Shown here: one piece after another, positions 55,916-64,000 of the stretch | Numbering within the stretch: position 1 is the first letter of the stretch | How the letters are laid out: each line of letters opens with the position of its first letter | Source: JAFGJQ01 sp964586145 | GTDB taxonomy: Bacteria > Planctomycetota > Phycisphaerae > UBA1845 | Length of the DNA: 64,000 nucleotides | Reading direction: 5' to 3' | Assembly (NCBI GenBank): GCA_964586145.1 | Contig: CAZPHH010000007.1 | Span: 20,638 to 84,637 of the forward strand | The notes under the pieces: generated by a model | The model's database searches: none | The model's input: only the letters and a program-made list of their open reading frames with translations | Told to the model about the DNA's origin: nothing | Translations under genes and position numbers: made by a program

Positions 55916-56596
55916 CTATGACGCATCCGGCGCGTCCGGGATGGGGCTCTCGGCCGGCGGAGCGTCATCGGACTTGTCTTCGGGCGGGGCCTCGGGCGCC
56001 GGCGCGGGTCGTTGGCGTTCGGGCGGGGTCAGGGCCTCCACCGACGGCAGGGCGTCGAGGGAGGCCAGCCCGAATACCTCGAGGAACTTCCTGGTGGTCC
56101 CGTAGAGCATGGGCCGGCCGATCACCTCGGCCCGCCCGACGACCTTCACCAGGTTCAGCTCGCGCAGGCGGTTCAGCACCTCGCCGACGGCCACCCCACG
56201 AATGGACTCGATGTCCGCGCGGATCACCGGCTGCTTGTAGGCGACGACGGCGAGCGTCTCCAGGGCCGCCTGGCTTAGCCGCGCTTCACCGCGGGTGGAG
56301 CTGAGCTTGGAGAGCCAGCGGTGGTAGACGGGCAGGGTCAGCATCTGGTAGCCGCCGGCGACCTGTTCGATCCGAAACGCCGCCCCGCGCTGCTGGTACG
56401 ACTCGTTGAGGCCCTCCACGTGCCGGCGAACGTCGCCGGCCGTGCCCGCGCCGAGCACCTGGGCGATCCGGGCCGGCGGCAGGGGACCGTCGGCGGAGAA
56501 GAGCACCGCCTCCACGATGGAGGCGTTGGTGACCTCCGGTTCGCGCGGCGGTTCGGGTGGGGCTTCGGGGCCCGGGGGTTCGGCGGTTTCGTTCAT
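55916..56596 (-). CDS. scpB: Chromosome segregation and condensation protein ScpB
   Basis: The ATG at 56596 gives 226 residues. The body (about 25-185) shows two winged-helix domains typical of ScpB: IVEAVLFSADGPLPPARIAQVLG, ALETLAVVAYKQPVIRADIESIRGV and VLNRLRELNLVKVVGRAEVIGRPMLYGTTRKFLEVFGL. The Pro/Glu-rich ends are probably disordered. ScpB joins ScpA and SMC to form condensin. Neither scpA nor smc is in the window. The gene appears leaderless: there is no ribosome-binding site, and a strong promoter ends 7 bases before the ATG. An alternative start 12 bases upstream lies inside the -10. Confidence 0.93.
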   Translation of the reverse strand: MNETAEPPGPEAPPEPPREPEVTNASIVEAVLFSADGPLPPARIAQVLGAGTAGDVRRHVEGLNESYQQRGAAFRIEQVAGGYQMLTLPVYHRWLSKLSSTRGEARLSQAALETLAVVAYKQPVIRADIESIRGVAVGEVLNRLRELNLVKVVGRAEVIGRPMLYGTTRKFLEVFGLASLDALPSVEALTPPERQRPAPAPEAPPEDKSDDAPPAESPIPDAPDAS

Positions 56597-56603
56597 GGGG
56601 GCG

Positions 56604-56631
56604 ATCATAACGGGCAGCGGGGGTGAATCAA
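56604..56631 (-). promoter_or_regulatory. Strong leaderless-type promoter of scpB
   Basis: On the complement TTGATT (56626-56631) and TATGAT (56604-56609) are 16 bases apart, and TATGAT ends 7 bases before the scpB ATG. It overlaps the stop of xseB. Confidence 0.55.
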
Positions 56632-56903
56632 TACGGAGTGTCCGTCGCGTCGTCTTCCGCATCCGCTCCACGCTCGCCCGGTTCAAACGGGACTGATTCG
56701 AGGCCGCCGTCCGGGGATGGCTGGAGCTGCCTGATCTTCTGCTCGGCGCCGGCCAGGATGGCCCGGCATTGCTGGACGAGCTTCATTCCCTCTTCGTATC
56801 GAACGATCGACTCTTCGAGGCCGATCTTCCCCTCCTCGATTTCCCGGGCGATGTCTTCGAGTCTTTTGAGCGATTCCTCGAATGTCGGCGGTTTCTTGGC
56901 CAT
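56628..56903 (-). CDS. xseB: Exodeoxyribonuclease VII small subunit
   Basis: A 91-residue protein, close to the usual 75-90. The conserved core is TFEESLKRLEDIAREIEEGKIGLEESIVRYEEGMKLVQQCRAILAGAEQKI. It binds the large subunit XseA, whose gene lies 54 bases upstream on the same strand. The C-terminal 20 residues are acidic. Confidence 0.95.
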   Translation of the reverse strand: MAKKPPTFEESLKRLEDIAREIEEGKIGLEESIVRYEEGMKLVQQCRAILAGAEQKIRQLQPSPDGGLESVPFEPGERGADAEDDATDTPY

Positions 56904-56957
56904 GGTCGGTACTCGGCGCCCCTGTTCGGTCCGCCCGGTGCGGCGGCCGAGGCGAGG

Positions 56958-58517
56958 CTACTCGAACAATTCCATCTGGTTTCTGTCCACCACGGTGCTT
57001 TCGATTTCGCCGCCCGCGGTCTCCGTCAGGAGGCGGTCGCCCGGGCCGGCATCCGAAGGGTCCCGCACCAGGCGGCGGCCCTTTCGGAGCCGGGTGATCG
57101 TGAACCCGCGGGCCAGCGTAGCCCGGTGGCTGGTCGCCTGCAACCGCTCCTCCAGCGATCGGACGCGGGCGCCGGCCAATTGGCTTCGATGGGCCAGGGC
57201 GTCCGCCGCCCGCCACTCAAATCGCTCCACTCGGTCGGCCAGCAGAGGAAGGCGCCGGTCCGGGCGGGTCGCGATGAGTGCCTGGACCCGACGGGCCAGG
57301 TCCCGCTCACACCGGCTGAGGACTTGCGACAGAACCCAGCGAAGGGCGTGGTGTGCGCTGGCCAGCCGGCGCGACGTCTCGGCCACGAACGACCGCGGAT
57401 GAATGCGCTGAACGGCCACCTCTCCGCGAGCCACGCGTCGATGGGCCCCGTGCAGGCGATCGGCCAGACGGCGGGTCAACCGGGCGGCCAGGTCGTCGAG
57501 GATCTGTTCGCGGCGGCGGACCAAATCGAGCGGTTCGCGGAACGGCGGGCGCTGAATCAAGGCTTGCAGCGTGGCGTCTGCCAGGGAAACGGCGTGACCG
57601 ATGCCCCGCGTCAGGCGAACATGCCACTGACGGATCGTGTGCAGCACGTCCGTCACGTCCGGCGCGACCAACTCCGCCGCGGCGGTGGGCGTGGCGGCGC
57701 GTACGTCCGCCACCAAGTCGCTGATGGTCACATCCACCTCGTGCCCGACCGCGCTGACCACGGGAATGCGGCATGCGAAAACGGCCCGGGCCACCGGCTC
57801 CTCATTGAAGGCCCAAAGGTCTTCCAGCGAGCCGCCGCCCCGGCCGACGATGATCACATCCACACCGCCGATCCGCCGGTGGTGCGCGTCGATCCGCCGG
57901 ATGGCCTGGGCGATTTCTCCTGCCGCGGCCGGTCCCTGGACGGCCACCGGAAACACGCACACCTCCGCGCAGGGATACCGGCGGTGCAGGGTCCGAAGGA
58001 TGTCCCGGACGGCCGCCCCGGTGGGTGAGGTGACTACCGCGATGCGGCGGGGAAAACGTGGCAGCGGTTTCTTGTGCTTGGGGTCAAACAGGCCTTCGGC
58101 CTGGAGCTTCTCGCACAGTTGGCGGAACGCAAGCTCGAGAGCCCCCAACCCTCTCGGCTCGAGCTTCCGGACGTAGAGCTGGTACCGCCCGGCCCGCTCG
58201 AAGACGTCGATGTGCCCGGTGGCAATGACTTCCAGCCCGTTCTCCGGTTTGAACTTGAGCGTGCCTGCCGCGGACCGCCACATGACGCACGCCAGCTCCG
58301 CGTGGGCGTCCTTGAGCGTGAAGTACACGTGGCCGCTGGAGTGCCGCTTGATGTTGCTGATCTCACCGACGACGTGCAGCGTGGGCGGCAGGTGATCGGT
58401 GAGGGCTCGCTTGACGCGCTGCGTAAGCTGCGAGACCGTCCACCATGCATCCGGGCCGGATTTCAGCGCCGGTGGCGGGCCGGCGATCCGGGTGGGATCA
58501 AAAGGCGGACGATCCAT
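56958..58517 (-). CDS. xseA: Exodeoxyribonuclease VII large subunit
   Basis: The ATG at 58517, preceded by GGAAGGA, is chosen over 58610, giving 519 residues. The N-terminal OB-fold (WTVSQLTQRVKRALTDHL, ISNIKRHSSGHVYFTLKD) and the catalytic domain (IAVVTSPTGAAVRDILRTLHRRYP, IIVGRGGGSLEDLWAFNEEPVARAV, IPVVSAVGHEVDVTISDLVADVRAATPTAAAEL) are intact, followed by a long helical region. The enzyme degrades single-stranded DNA in repair. It heads the xseA-xseB pair. Confidence 0.96.
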   Translation of the reverse strand: MDRPPFDPTRIAGPPPALKSGPDAWWTVSQLTQRVKRALTDHLPPTLHVVGEISNIKRHSSGHVYFTLKDAHAELACVMWRSAAGTLKFKPENGLEVIATGHIDVFERAGRYQLYVRKLEPRGLGALELAFRQLCEKLQAEGLFDPKHKKPLPRFPRRIAVVTSPTGAAVRDILRTLHRRYPCAEVCVFPVAVQGPAAAGEIAQAIRRIDAHHRRIGGVDVIIVGRGGGSLEDLWAFNEEPVARAVFACRIPVVSAVGHEVDVTISDLVADVRAATPTAAAELVAPDVTDVLHTIRQWHVRLTRGIGHAVSLADATLQALIQRPPFREPLDLVRRREQILDDLAARLTRRLADRLHGAHRRVARGEVAVQRIHPRSFVAETSRRLASAHHALRWVLSQVLSRCERDLARRVQALIATRPDRRLPLLADRVERFEWRAADALAHRSQLAGARVRSLEERLQATSHRATLARGFTITRLRKGRRLVRDPSDAGPGDRLLTETAGGEIESTVVDRNQMELFE

Positions 58518-58666
58518 GGGTCCTTCCGTTTCTGCAGATCCCGTGCCTGCGGGGTGAAACCCGATTGCTTTGCCGTGATGCGAGGCGGACGGTATCCGGA
58601 CGGCCCGCACGTCGGCGGACGTTTTATACCCAGGGCCGCGGTTGGCGTCGATCGGGTCGATCGCCG

Positions 58667-60601
58667 CTATTGCTCAGGCTCCGTCTCGGTGGAACTCGCG
58701 CTGGGAGCGGCCGGTCCGGATTCGGCACCGGCCAGAGACTCGTGGAACGGGATGCGGACGTGCGAGATGCCGCCGGCCAACGCCGTCTCCACCGGGAAGC
58801 CGCCGGCCCGGAAGAACCGCAGCATGCGCACGTTCTCCGCCAGCACGTCGGCCGTGAAACCGTGGACTCCTTGACGGCGAGCGACCTGCACCAGGTGGTC
58901 GGTCAGCAAGGACCCGATCCCACGGCCCTGGTAGCGGTCCTGGACGACCAGCGAGACCTCGGCGAAGCCGCTGGACGGATCCAGCGAATAACGAGCGACG
59001 CCGGCCAGCATGTCCTCCTCTCTCTCCGGCGTGGGCAGGAAGGCCAGAAGGGCCATGTGCTTGTCGTAGTCCAGGTTGCACAGCTCCCGCAACTGCATTT
59101 CCGTGACGGTTCGTTTCAGCGTCAGGAATCGCTGGCGGACGCTGTCTTCGCTGAGCGAGTAGAACAGATCGCGGAGGGCGCCTTCATCCGTCGGCTTGAT
59201 GGGCCGCAGGAAGATGGGCGTACCGTCGCGCAGGTGGGTGCGCTTCTCGAACCGGTCCGGGTAGAGCGAGATGAAGACGGGCAGCTCCGCCTGGTCGCGA
59301 TAGATGAAGTTGTTCCGCTTCGCCTCCGCCAGAAGCCATGGCCGGAACTTCGGGTGGGCAATGTGAATCAGCGCCAGCGCCCGTTCGCGTATCGTCTTTC
59401 CGTGCAACTGGGCGGCCCCGTATTCCGTCACCACGTAATGCACGTCGCCGCGCGTGGTGACCACGCCGGCGCCTTCACGCAGGTGCGGCACAATGCGCGA
59501 CGCGGCGCCGTCCAGCGCCGTGGAGGGCAATGCGATGATCGGCTTGCCGCCGTGGCTGCGGGCCGCCCCCCGGATGAAATCCACCTGCCCGCCGATGCCG
59601 CTGTAAAAACGCGAGCCAATGGAGTCGGCGCAGACCTGACCGGTCAGATCCACCTCCAGGGCGGTGTTGATCGCCACCATCTTGTCGTTCTGGGCGATGA
59701 CGAAGGGATCGTTCGTGTAGTCGCACGGCTCGAATTCGATCAGCGGATTGTCCGCCACGAAGGAGTACAGCTTCCGCGTGCCCATCACGAAACTGACCAC
59801 CGCCTTGCCCCGGCGCAGCGTCTTGGCCCGGCAGTTGATCACGCCCTTCTGAATCAGCGGGATGACCCCGTCGCTGAACATCTCCGTGTGGATGCCCAGG
59901 TCATGCTTGTCTCCCAGGTGACGCAACACGGCGTCCGGAATCTGCCCGATCCCCATCTGCAGCGTCGAGCCGTCCTCCACCAGGTCCGCGACGAACTGCC
60001 CGATCCGGTCTGCGTCTTCATCCGGCGTGCCGAACGACAGCTCCGGCAGCGGACGGTCCGTCTCCACCATCGCGTCGATGCGGTCGATGTGGACCGAGGT
60101 GTTCCCGTGCGTTCGGGGCATCTGCACGTTCACCTCCGCGATCAGCGTGCGGCACGCCCCGATGCCCGCCCGGTTCACGCCCACATCCGCGCCCAGACTG
60201 CAGAACCCGTGCGGGCCCGGCGGACTTACCGTGATGAAGGCCACATCCACCGGGATGCGGCCGGAACGCATCATGCCCGGAATCTCCGACAGGAAGATCG
60301 GCGTATAGTCGGCCCGTCCCGACTGGACGGCCTCACGCACGTTTCCGCCGATGAACAGCGCGTTGTGGCGGATGATGCCCTTCATCTCCGGGGCGATGTG
60401 CGGTGCCGGGCCCAACGTGAGAATGTGGACCACCTCGTGTCCGGCCAGCCGTTCCTTCTGCTCGACCAGCCCGAACAGCAGCGCGGTGGGCGTGCCCGCT
60501 CCGCCCCCTACGAAGATGTGGTCCCCCCGCCGAATCTGCTTCATCGCGTCAGCTACGGGCATCAGCTTGTCGCCGCAACGGGCGCGCCAGTCGTCACTCA
60601 T
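58667..60601 (-). CDS. Acetyl-CoA hydrolase/transferase-family protein fused to a GNAT acetyltransferase
   Basis: A 644-residue protein. Residues about 10-430 are a class I CoA-transferase (4-hydroxybutyrate/acetate CoA-transferase type): RRGDHIFVGGGAGTPTALL, the nucleophile E240 (GIHTEMFSDGV), and GGQVDFIRGAARSHGGKPI in the C-terminal half. Residues about 455-620 form a GNAT domain (LRPIKPTDEGALRDLFYSLSEDSVRQRF, VVQDRYQGRGIGSLLTDHL). Fusions of this sort are known in bacteria; the GNAT part might acylate the transferase or another enzyme. AGGA lies 8 bases before the ATG. It is divergent from the sensor kinase operon. Confidence 0.92.
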   Translation of the reverse strand: MSDDWRARCGDKLMPVADAMKQIRRGDHIFVGGGAGTPTALLFGLVEQKERLAGHEVVHILTLGPAPHIAPEMKGIIRHNALFIGGNVREAVQSGRADYTPIFLSEIPGMMRSGRIPVDVAFITVSPPGPHGFCSLGADVGVNRAGIGACRTLIAEVNVQMPRTHGNTSVHIDRIDAMVETDRPLPELSFGTPDEDADRIGQFVADLVEDGSTLQMGIGQIPDAVLRHLGDKHDLGIHTEMFSDGVIPLIQKGVINCRAKTLRRGKAVVSFVMGTRKLYSFVADNPLIEFEPCDYTNDPFVIAQNDKMVAINTALEVDLTGQVCADSIGSRFYSGIGGQVDFIRGAARSHGGKPIIALPSTALDGAASRIVPHLREGAGVVTTRGDVHYVVTEYGAAQLHGKTIRERALALIHIAHPKFRPWLLAEAKRNNFIYRDQAELPVFISLYPDRFEKRTHLRDGTPIFLRPIKPTDEGALRDLFYSLSEDSVRQRFLTLKRTVTEMQLRELCNLDYDKHMALLAFLPTPEREEDMLAGVARYSLDPSSGFAEVSLVVQDRYQGRGIGSLLTDHLVQVARRQGVHGFTADVLAENVRMLRFFRAGGFPVETALAGGISHVRIPFHESLAGAESGPAAPSASSTETEPEQ

Positions 60602-61089
60602 GGATGCGGTCCTGTCAAATGGGCCTCACGTCTCAACGCACTCGGCGCTGTCGCATTTCTGCACGGCATATCCATGCTGCCGGGAACACATAAAGTGTGA
60701 CTCGAATGCTGCATAACTGAATCGTCTCCCATAGCTGATACCGCAAACGCTCTCGTTTGTCCATTCGGGCGCGGGGCGGACCTTGCCTCACCATTCACCT
60801 CCCGGCCGTGGTGCGGGTGGATCGGAACGGCGGCTTGGCCGGCCCATTTTCCCTCCGGCGCTCCGTGCGTGATTTTGCGCAACCAGAGTCGGTGGATGCC
60901 CGCCCCGCTACGAGCCGCTGCACGTTTTGCCGTGACCTCCTGCCCCGCGGGGCTTTGCGTCAGACCGGACGGCCGGATTTGCCGGGGCGCTGCTCCGGCT
61001 GGCACCCGGGTTGCTATGAGAACACCGGCTCCGTGTGTCCGGAGCGATCGTGCTTGGATCGCGAAATCCGAAACCAGGGAAGGGACGGC
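60602..61089 (+). other. Divergent region with sigma-54 promoter
   Basis: Between the CoA-transferase fusion and the sensor kinase there are 488 bases without a credible gene. An AT-richer stretch near 60690-60760 may hold the leftward promoter. The sigma-54 site is listed separately. Confidence 0.45.
61000..61014 (+). promoter_or_regulatory. Sigma-54 promoter of the globin sensor kinase operon
   Basis: TGGCAC followed after five bases by TTGC gives the diagnostic GG (61001-61002), ten bases, GC (61013-61014). The start of transcription would be near 61026, about 64 bases before the kinase ATG. The operon encodes a sigma-54 activator, so autoregulation is plausible. Confidence 0.75.
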
Positions 61090-62277
61090 ATGCCAGAGCC
61101 CCTGTTTGAAGAACTCAAGAGCCTGATTGATTTCAGCCCGGCCGACGAGGCGAACCTGCGGCTGCTGGCCGAGCCGCTGGACGCCCGGATCGACCACATC
61201 GCCGAGCAGCTCTACAACAAGCTTCAGGCGCATCCGGCCGCGCGATCCGCCATTCGCGAGAGCGGGGCCAGCGAGACGCGAGTCCGGTCGACGATCGCCG
61301 ACTGGCTGGTCGGCCTGCTGGAGGGGCCGTACGACCAGGAGTACTACCAGCGGCGGGTACGCGTGGGTCTGGTGCATGCTCGCATGAGGTTGCCTCAGCA
61401 CTTTATGGTCGCCGCGATGCACCTGGTGCGGCGGGCGCTGGTCGACGCGGTCTGGGACCTGCCGCTGCATCCGGACGACAAGCTTGCCAAGGTGCGATCC
61501 GTCCACAAGATCGTCGACATCGAAACCGCCGTCATCATGGAGAACTTCCGCGAGGGATACGCCGAGCGGGTCCGGCAGGCCGAACGCGAGACAGTCAAGG
61601 AGCGGCTTCGGGAGTCGGAGCACCTGGCCAACATCGGGCAGTTGGCGGCGGCCCTGGCCCATGAGATCAAGAATCCGCTGGCCGGCATCAGCGGGGCGAT
61701 CCAGGTGATTGCGGGCGACCTGGCTCCGGACGACTCGCGCCGCGATGTCGTGGACGAAATTCTGGCCCAGATCGACCGCATGGACGCGACGGTGCGCGAC
61801 CTGCTGGTGTACGCACGCCCGAAACCGCCCGAGCGGCAGGTGCATGGCGTCGGAGCGGCCGTGCAGCGAGCGCTCACGCTGCTGCGGGAGGAGCCGGCCT
61901 TCGACGGCATCGAAGTGCATCGGGAAGGGCTGGACTGCGACGTGGAGGCCCTCATCGACCCGTCGCAGTTTCAGCAGGTGATCACCAACGTTCTGCTCAA
62001 CGCGGCCCAGGCCTGCAACCAGCGAGGCGAAATCACGGTGCGCCTGTCCCGGGACAACAGCGCGGCCCGGGTGGAGGTGGCCGACACGGGCGGCGGGATG
62101 ACCCGGGCCGAAGCCGAACGCGCCTTTGAACCCTTCTTCACGACCAAGGCCCGGGGCACGGGCCTTGGCCTGCCCATCTGCAAGCGTATAATGGACGCGC
62201 ACGACGGGCGCATCCGCTTGCAAAGCCGGGAGGGCAAGGGCACCCGGGTGGTCATCGAGCTGCCGGTCAGTCTATGA
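61090..62277 (+). CDS. Globin-coupled sensor histidine kinase
   Basis: The ATG at 61090 after AAGGGA gives 395 residues; the upstream frame to 60757 is not supported and would include the promoter. Residues about 5-155 are a protoglobin sensor domain with H96 as probable proximal heme ligand (RVGLVHARMRLPQHFMVAAM). The HisKA domain has the phosphoacceptor H191 (LAAALAHEIKNPLAGI), and the ATPase domain has the N box (QVITNVLLNAAQAC), VADTGGGM and FFTTKARGTGLGLPIC. No membrane segment is present, so it senses a diffusible ligand such as O2 or NO in the cytoplasm. It overlaps the regulator gene (ATGA). Confidence 0.92.
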   Translation: MPEPLFEELKSLIDFSPADEANLRLLAEPLDARIDHIAEQLYNKLQAHPAARSAIRESGASETRVRSTIADWLVGLLEGPYDQEYYQRRVRVGLVHARMRLPQHFMVAAMHLVRRALVDAVWDLPLHPDDKLAKVRSVHKIVDIETAVIMENFREGYAERVRQAERETVKERLRESEHLANIGQLAAALAHEIKNPLAGISGAIQVIAGDLAPDDSRRDVVDEILAQIDRMDATVRDLLVYARPKPPERQVHGVGAAVQRALTLLREEPAFDGIEVHREGLDCDVEALIDPSQFQQVITNVLLNAAQACNQRGEITVRLSRDNSAARVEVADTGGGMTRAEAERAFEPFFTTKARGTGLGLPICKRIMDAHDGRIRLQSREGKGTRVVIELPVSL

Positions 62278-63638
62278 GCAAAACGCGGGCCCTGATTATC
62301 GAAGACGAGAAACTCATCCGCTGGTCGCTGCGGCAGCAGCTCCTCGAGGAGGGATTCCTCGTCGATGAGGCCGACACCGGGCGCGACGGGCTGGCCAAAC
62401 TGGCCCGCCAAACGTACGACCTGGTCACCCTCGACTACAAGCTCCCCGACATCTCCGGCCTCGACGTCCTGACCGAAATGCAGCCGCTGGACGGAGACCT
62501 GGTGGTCATCATGATCACCGCGTTCAGCAACGTCGAGGACGCGGTGGAAGCCATGCGCCTGGGCGCGTTCGACTACGTCAGCAAGCCGTTCAAGATGGAC
62601 GAGCTCATGATGACGATCGAACGCGGCCTGGAGCGGACCCGGCTGCAGCGCCGCGTGCGCGATTTCCGCGCGGAGATGCAGGCCCGGTTCGGCATGGACC
62701 GGGTGATCGGCGCCTGCCGGCCCATGCAGGAGCTGTTCCAGACCGTCCGCGACATCGCCGCCAGCGGGGCCTCCACCATCTTCATCTGCGGCGAAAGCGG
62801 AACGGGCAAGGACCTCCTCGCCAAAACCATCCACTACAACTCCGACCGGGCGGACCACCCGTTCGTCAACATCACATGCACGGCCATGGCCGAAACGCTG
62901 CTGGAAAGCGAGCTGTTCGGCCACGAGCGCGGCGCCTTCACGGACGCGAAGGCCACCAAGAAGGGCCTGCTGGAAATGGCGGACGGCGGCACCGTCTTCC
63001 TGGACGAGGTGGGCGACATGCCGCCGGTGCTCCAGGCGAAGCTGCTCCGCTTCCTCGAAGAGAAGCAGTTCCGGCGAGTGGGCGGGCTGGCGGACATCGC
63101 GGTGGACGTGCGGGTGATCGCCGCCACGAACCGCAACATCCACAAGCTGGTGGAGGACGGGAAGTTTCGCGAGGACCTGTTCTACCGGCTGAACATCATT
63201 CCCGTCCGGCTGCCCCCCCTGCGCGACCGGGGCGATGACATCCGGCTCCTGACGCATCACTTTGTGGCGATGTTCGCCGCGGAGTTCCGCAAGACGATCA
63301 CCGGCATCACGCGGGACGCGGAGGCGAAGCTGGCGTCGTACTCGTGGCCGGGCAACATCCGCGAGCTGCGCAACGCGATCGAGCGGGCGGTGCTGCTGTG
63401 CAAGCGGGACGTCCTGGAGGCGGATGACTTCGTGCTCGGCCGCGTCCGGGAGCAGTCGGGCGAGGCCATCCGCGGCCTGCAACTGCCTGCCGGCGGCGTG
63501 GACCTGGACAAGGTGGAAGAGCAGCTCGTTCGCCAGGCCCTCCACCGCACCGGCGGCAACCAGACCCAGGCCGCCAAGTTACTGACCCTCTCCCGCGACC
63601 AGCTCCGCTACCGCATGCAGAAGTACGGCCTGCTCTGA
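62274..63638 (+). CDS. NtrC-type sigma-54-dependent response regulator
   Basis: A 454-residue regulator. The receiver domain has E10, D11, the phosphoacceptor D54 (LVTLDYKLPD) and the Lys of VSKPF. The AAA+ domain (about 140-380) has Walker A GESGTGKD, the sigma-54 contact loop GAFTDA (a variant of GAFTGA), Walker B GGTVFLDEVGD and the arginine-finger region REDLFYRLNIIPVRLPPLRDR. A Fis-type helix-turn-helix closes the protein (NQTQAAKLLTLSRDQLRYRMQKYGL). It forms a two-component pair with the overlapping globin kinase and could activate the sigma-54 promoter upstream of it. Confidence 0.95.
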   Translation: MSKTRALIIEDEKLIRWSLRQQLLEEGFLVDEADTGRDGLAKLARQTYDLVTLDYKLPDISGLDVLTEMQPLDGDLVVIMITAFSNVEDAVEAMRLGAFDYVSKPFKMDELMMTIERGLERTRLQRRVRDFRAEMQARFGMDRVIGACRPMQELFQTVRDIAASGASTIFICGESGTGKDLLAKTIHYNSDRADHPFVNITCTAMAETLLESELFGHERGAFTDAKATKKGLLEMADGGTVFLDEVGDMPPVLQAKLLRFLEEKQFRRVGGLADIAVDVRVIAATNRNIHKLVEDGKFREDLFYRLNIIPVRLPPLRDRGDDIRLLTHHFVAMFAAEFRKTITGITRDAEAKLASYSWPGNIRELRNAIERAVLLCKRDVLEADDFVLGRVREQSGEAIRGLQLPAGGVDLDKVEEQLVRQALHRTGGNQTQAAKLLTLSRDQLRYRMQKYGLL

Positions 63639-63656
63639 CCGCCCGCGTGAGGATAG

Positions 63657-63763
63657 CCCGGCCTTTCAAGGCCGGGTTCGCCGCACAACACCCCCAATCT
63701 TCTTTCCGTCCCGTAGGGACAGGATGAGTCTCGCACGTTGTGTTCAGGCCCGTTCACGGGCCT
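63657..63763. repeat. Palindromes downstream of the regulator gene
   Basis: CCCGGCCTT-tc-AAGGCCGGG (63657-63676), GTCCC-gta-GGGAC (63708-63720) and AGGCCCGT-tc-ACGGGCCT (63746-63763). The last has the same design as the palindrome at 15613-15630 (seven-base core ending CGT, loop TC). A copy of the 21-base repeat also found at 11937 follows at 63781-63801. No gene is seen from 63639 to the window end. Confidence 0.7.
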
Positions 63764-63844
63764 TGCCCGCGGAAGCCGTGTAGGGTCCGCCTCGAGGACC
63801 ATCCCTTCTAGTTTCCAGTCTCGAGTTTCTTGTTCTCCAGTGTC

Positions 63845-63926
63845 TGTGGGAACGGCTGTCTTGTGTGGTACCGGCTGTCTTCTGTGGTACCGGCTGTCTT
63901 GTGTGGGACCGGCTTTCTAGCCGGTC
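63845..63926 (+). repeat. Tandem array of 19-base half-palindromes ending in a full palindrome
   Basis: Four units starting at 63845, 63864, 63883 and 63902 follow TGTGGkAMCGGCTGTCT-type sequence with a strict 19-base period. The first three are truncated left arms; the fourth continues into the complete palindrome GACCGGCT-ttct-AGCCGGTC (63907-63926). The full unit matches 28574-28598 in 24 of 25 bases. Confidence 0.75.
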
Positions 63927-64000
63927 TCTGGAGTTTGGCGATTAACTAGTTGTTGTTGAATGGGGTCTCGGGTTTGGCCGATTTCGCGGAAATCGGGCCA

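Overview
The window looks like a scaffolded draft piece of a high-GC Planctomycetota genome, most probably of the class Phycisphaerae. This is inferred from the gene content: a prepilin-like protein with the long planctomycete N-terminal helix, a planctomycete-type ECF sigma factor beside a Ser/Thr kinase with C-terminal TPRs, a V/A-type ATPase operon of the E-X-A-B-D-I-K kind, futalosine-pathway menaquinone synthesis (mqnE) and a Kdo gene (kdsA). No rRNA, tRNA or CRISPR array was recognised. Two runs of exactly 100 N interrupt one glycosidase gene.

Layout. 0-15.4 kb holds exported glycan and cell-wall proteins: a PHP/DUF3604-like protein, an NlpC/P60 hydrolase with a degenerate amidase domain, a DUF5010/GH99-like protein, two lipoproteins, a DUF2961 protein, an FGGY sugar kinase and a GH2 enzyme with a PA14 domain. 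16-18.8 kb holds mqnE and rpsA on the minus strand. 19.8-27.2 kb is the V/A-ATPase operon, closed by a very long hairpin. 27.4-34.0 kb is housekeeping: a receiver protein, a cyclodeaminase-like protein, a cassette of tiny ORFs, a radical SAM protein, rmuC, a short uvrC and kdsA. 34.1 kb has a transposase remnant.

34.3-43.5 kb is the most unusual block. A membrane TPR protein and a 966-residue coiled-coil protein run leftward. Divergent to them is a tight operon of a second coiled-coil protein, an FGE-sulfatase-fold protein, a zinc-ribbon P-loop GTPase and a GAP1-like protein that overlaps the GTPase stop. It resembles the GTPase-centred biological-conflict systems described by computational genomics, but this arrangement with two coiled-coil scaffolds is not one I recognise.

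43.9-63.6 kb holds an HtrA protease, kinase/ECF pair, prepilin-like protein, GH38 alpha-mannosidase, DUF4190 protein, a degenerate receiver beside a DRG-type GTPase, scpB-xseB-xseA, a CoA-transferase/GNAT fusion, and a protoglobin histidine kinase with an NtrC-type regulator behind a textbook sigma-54 promoter.

Two themes cut across the window. Families of short perfect palindromes cluster between convergent genes (15.6, 28.6 and 43.7 kb) and at the right end (63.7-63.9 kb), and some copies are shared almost base for base between distant sites. Several minus-strand genes (mqnE, scpB), and possibly uvrC, have a -10 element 6-8 bases before the start codon and no Shine-Dalgarno sequence, which suggests leaderless mRNAs.
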